Made by a program: the position numbers and the translations under genes
The notes under the pieces: model-generated
Databases searched by the model: none
The model's input: the letters and a program-made list of their open reading frames with translations, nothing else
What the model was told of the DNA's origin: nothing
Assembly: GCA_963787345.1 (NCBI GenBank)
Contig: CAWBCW010000026.1
Location: forward strand, 124,001 to 188,000
Direction: 5' to 3'
Length of the DNA: 64,000 bases
DNA from: Bacillus_BD sp963787345
GTDB lineage: Bacteria; Bacillota; Bacilli; Bacillales; Cytobacillaceae
Shown: piece after piece, positions 60,048 to 64,000 of the stretch
Numbering within the stretch: the stretch's first letter is position 1
How the letters are laid out: each line of letters begins with the position of its first letter

Positions 60048-61223
60048 ATGGAATATTCAGAGCGATTAAAGAAATTACCTGTACAATTTTTTTCTACACT
60101 AGTGAATAAAGTCAATAAAGCAATTGGAGAAGGGCGGGATATTATTAACTTAGGACAGGGGAATCCAGATCAACCGACACCTTCCCATATTGTCAAAGCA
60201 TTACAAGAAGCTGGAGAGGACCCACAAACCCATAAATATTCTTTATTTCGAGGAATCCCTGAACTTAAAGAAGCTGCAGCAGCGTTTTACAAAAGTCAAT
60301 ATAATGTTGATATTGATCCCCATAAAGAAGTTGCTATTCTTTTTGGGACGAAAACGGGCCTTGTCGAACTGCCATTTTGTTTGTTGAATGAAGGGGATTT
60401 ATTATTATTACCTGATCCTGGTTATCCTGATTATTTATCAGGGGTTGCTCTGGCAAATGTTCGCTTTGAGACCATTCCATTAGTAGCTGAGCATAACTTT
60501 TTGCCGAATTACAGTGATTTGACAGCTATTCAAAAAGAACAAGCGAAGCTTATGTATCTTAATTACCCGAATAATCCAACAGGGGCAACTGCAAATAAAG
60601 CCTTTTTTGAAGAAACGGTTGCTTTTGCAAAGGAAAATAATATTGCTATTATGCATGACTTTGCTTATGGAGCGATTGGATTTGATGGACAGAAGCCTGT
60701 TAGCTTTCTTGAGGTAGAGGGTGCAAAGGATGTTGGAATCGAAATGTACACCTTATCGAAAACGTATAATATGGCTGGCTGGCGTGTTGGATTTGCAGTT
60801 GGCAATGCTGATATCATTGAAGCAATTAATTTAATCCAAGACCATTTATATTGTAGTTTATTTCCCGCGGTGCAAAAAGCAGCTGTTGCGGCCTTAACTG
60901 GGGATCAAACATGTGTCGAAGAACTAGTTCAGCGATATGAAAGTCGCCGGAACACATTTATTTCGGCCTGTCGTCGTATCGGTTGGGATGTTCAAGAATC
61001 AACAGGGTCCTTCTTTGTTTGGCTTCCAGTTCCAACTGGATTTACGAGTGAAGAGTTTGCTGATTATTTATTAGATAAGGCGGATGTTGCTGTTGCAGCA
61101 GGAAATGGATTCGGTCAGTTTGGAGAAGGCTATATCCGTGTTGGACTGCTCTTAGATGAAGATCGTTTAATTGAAGCGGTAAATCGCATTGATAAATTAA
61201 ATCTGTTTACTAAAGAAAGCTAA
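60048..61223 (+). CDS. mtnE: PLP-dependent aminotransferase of methionine salvage (MtnE)
   Basis: A 391-residue class I aminotransferase from ATG 60048 (AAAGGTGG five bases upstream; the longer frame adds 11 residues without a ribosome binding site). Features are INLGQGNPDQPTP near 30-42, YPNNPTGA near 175, the PLP lysine in YTLSKTYNMAGWRVGFA, and GSFFVWLPVP near 326. It transaminates 4-methylthio-2-oxobutyrate to methionine, preferentially with glutamine. It is divergent from mtnU, 98 bases apart, with the SAM-riboswitch methionine importer next door. Confidence 0.88.
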   Translation: MEYSERLKKLPVQFFSTLVNKVNKAIGEGRDIINLGQGNPDQPTPSHIVKALQEAGEDPQTHKYSLFRGIPELKEAAAAFYKSQYNVDIDPHKEVAILFGTKTGLVELPFCLLNEGDLLLLPDPGYPDYLSGVALANVRFETIPLVAEHNFLPNYSDLTAIQKEQAKLMYLNYPNNPTGATANKAFFEETVAFAKENNIAIMHDFAYGAIGFDGQKPVSFLEVEGAKDVGIEMYTLSKTYNMAGWRVGFAVGNADIIEAINLIQDHLYCSLFPAVQKAAVAALTGDQTCVEELVQRYESRRNTFISACRRIGWDVQESTGSFFVWLPVPTGFTSEEFADYLLDKADVAVAAGNGFGQFGEGYIRVGLLLDEDRLIEAVNRIDKLNLFTKES

Positions 61224-61249
61224 AAATCTATACAAATAGTATTTTTCGG

Positions 61250-61292
61250 AAAGAGTTCCAGAAGGTCCTTAAGATTTTCTTGGAACTTTTTT
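61250..61292 (+). terminator. Terminator of mtnE
   Basis: AAAGAGTTCCA pairs with TGGAACTTTTTT (one bulge), loop of 20 bases, ending in six Ts. Confidence 0.75.
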
Positions 61293-61299
61293 ATTTTTC

Positions 61300-61515
61300 C
61301 TTTGTTTACAAATGCGTTTACAAGTTTGCGTAATTGTTTACAAATGTATACAAAAGTGAAAACATGTGTACAATTATGCATACACTTGTTTACAAATTTG
61401 TACACATGTTTATAAAACTGTACACATACTGATATATCAACATGTATACAGTTTGTGTAAATATGTAAACAATAATGTAGACAAGTGTGCATGTAAACAA
61501 AAAACGTTTACAATA
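61300..61515. repeat. Iteron-like array of TGTTTACA-type repeats, candidate centromere (parC)
   Basis: About 16-18 variants of a GTTTACAAA / TGTACACA / TGTAAACA core fill 215 bases. Starts at 61304, 61316, 61336, 61346, 61366, 61378, 61388, 61398, 61408 and 61418 are 10, 12 or 20 bases apart, so the sites lie roughly on one face of the helix. The right half (from about 61442) carries mostly the reverse orientation. The array is directly upstream of a ParM-like actin gene and a ParR-like gene, as expected for the parC centromere/operator of type II partition systems. Confidence 0.75.
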
Positions 61516-61650
61516 TTACATTTCTTTTTCTTTTCTCTTCATGTATTGAAAAAAACACCAATATTGTGTAATCTTAAAATCACACAATACATCTCTATCA
61601 TTGTTAAAATTCTATTAAATGATATGAAAGTAAAGAAAGGATGTAACTGA

Positions 61651-62883
61651 ATGAGTAAATCGAGGATTGCAGCTGTTGACGTAGGAAATGATTCAATTAA
61701 AGCTTTATTTGGAAATTTAGATTTTAAAATTAATATCCCTAATATTATGGCTATCGACGTGGAGGATCGCCCAGTAATTGGAATTGAGGAGCTAGATACC
61801 CAGGATCCCCTAGAAGGAATTCATGTTAAAGTACACTCTCCTGCACTTAAAGACAATAATGCGATTTATCGTGTAGGTACATTAGCAACGAAAAGCCATA
61901 ATGCAACTGAATTAGACCCGGGAAGCAATAAATCAGAAGAAGATCAAACACTAGTGATGCTTTTTACGACGATTGCACTAGACGCTGTTAGAGAAGAAAA
62001 TGCTGGGTTATTTCGCCGCAATGGAAATATCATTGATGCAAATTATACGCTTGGAACAGGTCTGCCACTTCGTGAGGTTAAAGAAGGAAGAGATGCGGGC
62101 TATCGTTCAAGATTACTCGGTAACGTCCACCAAGTTGAATTTTTAATCACACCAAAATATCAAGGCATTAAGGTTAATATTAAATTTGATGAATTAAAAG
62201 TATATCCAGAGGGCTTTGCGGCTTATATTAATCTTGTAATGGATAATAATTTAAATATTATTAATAAAGACCTAATTGATAAAAGAATGATTATTCAAGA
62301 TATTGGAGGTTTATCTACTGATATTGCGGTAATTAAAAACCGAAAAGTAGATGATGATAAAGCGCAAGGATTTAATTTAGGAGTTTCTGAAGCGTTAGAA
62401 GAAATCAGAGATGAAATCAGAAGAAAACATGATGTTGTATTAGATAGTCGTAGAGATGTAGTAGAAATTTTAACGAAAAAACATGACCGCAATCATATCA
62501 TGGTAAAGGGAAGTCGGACAAGTGTTCATGATATTACAGACCGCATTCTGTTGGATTTAGCGAAGAAACAATATCGTTTATTACGTAATACTTGGAAAAA
62601 TAATTCCCAAACTGAAATTTGCTATTTCATTGGTGGAGGATCAAATGTACTAAAGGATTATTTAAAAACGTTAAATAATAATTTAGATGGCTATAATATT
62701 GATTTCTTTGAGGATGAAACGGAAAGCATCTGGATGATGGCAAATGCCTATTATAAACTAATTATGGACTTTGTTAAAAAGCAAGAAAAACAGCAGCAAC
62801 AGCAACAGCAACAGCAACAACAGCAACACCAACACCAAAAGCCAAAAACGGATGAAGGTAAAAAACCTGTAAATACAAAATAA
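61651..62883 (+). CDS. ParM/StbA-like actin homologue with a polyglutamine tail
   Basis: A 410-residue actin-fold ATPase of the ParM/Alp type. Phosphate 1 is AAVDVGNDSIKALFG (residues 7-21), phosphate 2 is IIQDIGGLSTDIAVI (about 213-227), and the adenosine motif is YFIGGGSNVLKDYL (about 328-341). These filaments push or pull DNA bound by a ParR adaptor. The C-terminus is unusual: from about residue 381 a tract of 12 glutamines coded by a CAG/CAA run (62790-62825) is followed by HQHQ and a Lys/Pro-rich tail. AAAGGATG precedes the ATG. It is coupled to the ParR-like gene 11 bases downstream and lies behind the iteron array. Confidence 0.88.
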   Translation: MSKSRIAAVDVGNDSIKALFGNLDFKINIPNIMAIDVEDRPVIGIEELDTQDPLEGIHVKVHSPALKDNNAIYRVGTLATKSHNATELDPGSNKSEEDQTLVMLFTTIALDAVREENAGLFRRNGNIIDANYTLGTGLPLREVKEGRDAGYRSRLLGNVHQVEFLITPKYQGIKVNIKFDELKVYPEGFAAYINLVMDNNLNIINKDLIDKRMIIQDIGGLSTDIAVIKNRKVDDDKAQGFNLGVSEALEEIRDEIRRKHDVVLDSRRDVVEILTKKHDRNHIMVKGSRTSVHDITDRILLDLAKKQYRLLRNTWKNNSQTEICYFIGGGSNVLKDYLKTLNNNLDGYNIDFFEDETESIWMMANAYYKLIMDFVKKQEKQQQQQQQQQQQQHQHQKPKTDEGKKPVNTK

Positions 62884-62894
62884 GGTGATATTAA

Positions 62895-63506
62895 ATGAAC
62901 AGGCCTTCTAAAAGTGAGATGAAGAGGGGACAAACGATTTCGTTTCGCATCCCCTCTGATACTCCTGATCACATATTAAAACAAATACAAAGGCTTAAGG
63001 AAAGTGAGCGCAGAAACTTTTCAAGCAAAATTGCAGAGTTTGTCCTGGAAGGCGTGAATAATGCCCATTCAGGTGAACGGGAACTTATTACCATCCCTCT
63101 CCCTAAGAAATTAACGAAGGCACAGAGGGACTGGTTAAAACATGAACATTCAGAAGCGATGCTAGGAAGCATTCTTTATCATTTAATCTCAGATCCAATA
63201 CGAGCAACTGCATTATTGGCTTCGCTTAATAGTAACTCGATTAACATTGATGAGGCCCTCTATCTACAAGAGGAGGAAGTACCTCAATTATTAAACAGTG
63301 GTAGCCCTGAAGCAGCGCCGATGTTAGACTCTCAAGAAAATGAGCCACAATTGGATCCTTTTGACGTTGACGATATGGAAGATGACTTAAATGGATTTGA
63401 TTGGGAAACGGCTAACCAAAGGAAAGAAGATCTTGAAGAAGTGGAAGATGAGGATTTTGATACAGATGATTTGCTAGGGGATTTTCTGGCTACTATGAAT
63501 AAATAA
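62895..63506 (+). CDS. ParR-like DNA-binding adaptor, partner of the actin
   Basis: A 203-residue protein. Residues 12-55 (GQTISFRIPSDTPDHILKQIQRLKESERRNFSSKIAEFVLEGV) look like a ribbon-helix-helix domain: one beta strand then two helices, as in ParR and CopG-type proteins. The C-terminal third is very acidic (DPFDVDDMEDDLNGFDWETANQRKEDLEEVEDEDFDTDDLLGDFLATM), suited to contact the actin filament. It lies 11 bases after the actin gene with an AAGGTG site, and the repeat array upstream is its probable binding site. The sequence is too divergent to be sure of orthology to any named ParR. Confidence 0.7.
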   Translation: MNRPSKSEMKRGQTISFRIPSDTPDHILKQIQRLKESERRNFSSKIAEFVLEGVNNAHSGERELITIPLPKKLTKAQRDWLKHEHSEAMLGSILYHLISDPIRATALLASLNSNSINIDEALYLQEEEVPQLLNSGSPEAAPMLDSQENEPQLDPFDVDDMEDDLNGFDWETANQRKEDLEEVEDEDFDTDDLLGDFLATMNK

Positions 63507-63540
63507 CAACATAATTAAATTCGCCCGTCGAATGAAGTTA

Positions 63541-63580
63541 AAAAGGTCCCTAGCGACATATGTCCAACTAGAGACCTTTG
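63541..63580. terminator. Bidirectional terminator
   Basis: AAAAGGTCCCTAG (63541-63553) pairs with CTAGAGACCTTTG (63568-63580), one mismatch, between the ParR-like gene and convergent gdhA. Confidence 0.78.
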
Positions 63581-63600
63581 TTTATATAAAAACACTTTTA

Positions 63601-64000
63601 TTAAATAACCCCTTGTGCAACGATTGCATTTGCTACTTTTAAGAAACCAGCAATGTTTGAGCCAACAACTAAATTACCTGGATGACCATATTCTTCGGAA
63701 GCTTTCATACTGTTACGATAGATATTGACCATAATTTCGTGTAATCTAGCATCGACTTCTTCAAAAGTCCAAGAGATTCTAGCGCTATTTTGCGCCATTT
63801 CTAATGCTGAAACTGCAACTCCGCCAGCATTTGCTGCCTTTCCAGGACCAAATAGAACGTCATTTGCTAAGAAAACCTCAATTGCTTCTAATGTTGAAGG
63901 CATATTAGCTCCTTCTCCAACAGCTTTAACACCATTTGTTACAAGGATTTTTGCAGAAGTCTCATCAAGTTCATTTTGTGTTGCACATGGTAAGGCGATG
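63601..64000 (-). CDS. gdhA: NADP-specific glutamate dehydrogenase, 5' end outside the window
   Basis: A minus-strand frame open to the window edge, with about the last 132 residues visible. They read IALPCATQNELDETSAKILV, then GVKAVGEGANMPSTLEAIEVFLANDVLFGPGKAANAGGVAVSALEMAQNS, and end VGSNIAGFLKVANAIVAQGVI. This is the C-terminal part of hexameric GdhA, which aminates 2-oxoglutarate with NADPH and ammonia. The rest lies beyond 64000. The stop at 63603-63601 is followed by the terminator at 63541-63580. Confidence 0.95.
   Translation of the reverse strand, partial: IALPCATQNELDETSAKILVTNGVKAVGEGANMPSTLEAIEVFLANDVLFGPGKAANAGGVAVSALEMAQNSARISWTFEEVDARLHEIMVNIYRNSMKASEEYGHPGNLVVGSNIAGFLKVANAIVAQGVI

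Noticed and set aside
61300..61515. CRISPR array
   Set aside because: The repeats are 8-9 bases long and 10-20 bases apart, without spacers of constant length and without cas genes.
61220..61650. Open frames on both strands across the repeat array (61220-61492 minus, 61366-61650 plus)
   Set aside because: Their Cys/His/Val/Tyr-rich composition is the direct result of translating TGTTTACA-type repeats. There is no ribosome binding site, and they overlap each other and the candidate centromere.
1..64000. Integrated prophage or large genomic island
   Set aside because: Apart from the single phage-type small protein at 23247, the short relics and the partition module, the genes are ordinary metabolic ones. 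No integrase, capsid, terminase or tRNA attachment site is visible.

Overview
The window reads as an origin-proximal stretch of chromosome from a low-GC Bacillaceae bacterium (Bacillus sensu lato; the genus cannot be fixed from sequence alone). Support comes from strong GGAGG-type ribosome binding sites, TTG/GTG starts, Fur, PerR and cre operators of the B. subtilis type, tandem glycine, TPP and SAM-I riboswitches, and a phaPQ/phaRBC polyhydroxyalkanoate locus in the Bacillus megaterium/cereus arrangement. Two perfect parS sites (11251 and 31454) argue for a position near oriC. I see no tRNA, rRNA, CRISPR array or intact transposase.

Layout. 1-6.2 kb: 3' part of a class V aminotransferase, a flavin-type oxidase and a Fur-boxed four-gene siderophore uptake operon. 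6.2-11.4 kb: an ATPase with a heptad-repeat linker, RluF, a radical SAM/SPASM protein and an RluA-type pseudouridine synthase. 11.4-16.5 kb: a frameshifted oxidase-like membrane gene, an IS605-like relic, and a PucR regulator followed by an MFS/M20 amidohydrolase pair with a cre site. 16.5-18.7 kb: a tandem glycine riboswitch in front of a NorB-like MFS transporter. 19-25.8 kb: a CofE-like ligase divergent from a LysR regulator, an L,D-transpeptidase and ahpCF. 26-29.3 kb: a carboxynorspermidine (polyamine) operon with a long, unrecognised structured leader. 29.5-33 kb: a tiny acidic lipoprotein, YjiH and CstA.

33.1-37.5 kb is a decay zone: a TPP riboswitch followed by a frameshifted tenA, an intact thiZ-like gene, a frameshifted thiX, a 16-codon thiY stub, a headless transporter and a headless, frameshifted chemoreceptor. 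The three clear frameshifts here are single extra bases in homopolymers, so sequencing error has to be excluded before calling them real. 37.5-41.4 kb carries an unusual racemase / MurE-like ligase / ATP-grasp cassette. 41.6-44.3 kb has a SinI-like gene with an in-frame stop, a response regulator, a histidine kinase scrap and a TraB-family protein.

44.3-51.4 kb is the PHA/acetoacetyl-CoA block: 3-hydroxybutyrate dehydrogenase, thiolase, an SDR reductase, phaP, phaQ, phaR, phaB and phaC. These make, store and remobilise 3-hydroxybutyrate polymer. 51.4-55.1 kb holds a hydrolase and an XRE-cupin regulator divergent from an mhq-like hydrolase/dioxygenase/DoxX operon. 55.1-61.2 kb holds a metal-dependent dehydrogenase, the SAM-riboswitch metNPQ importer and divergent mtnU/mtnE of methionine salvage. 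61.3-63.5 kb is a plasmid-style actin partition module: an array of about 10-bp-phased repeats, a ParM-like actin with a polyglutamine tail and a ParR-like adaptor. The window ends inside gdhA.

The most interesting loci are the polyamine-operon leader, the chromosomal ParM/ParR/iteron module, the glycine riboswitch on an efflux-type transporter, the ATP-grasp/MurE/racemase cassette, and the parS site buried in a terminator hairpin.
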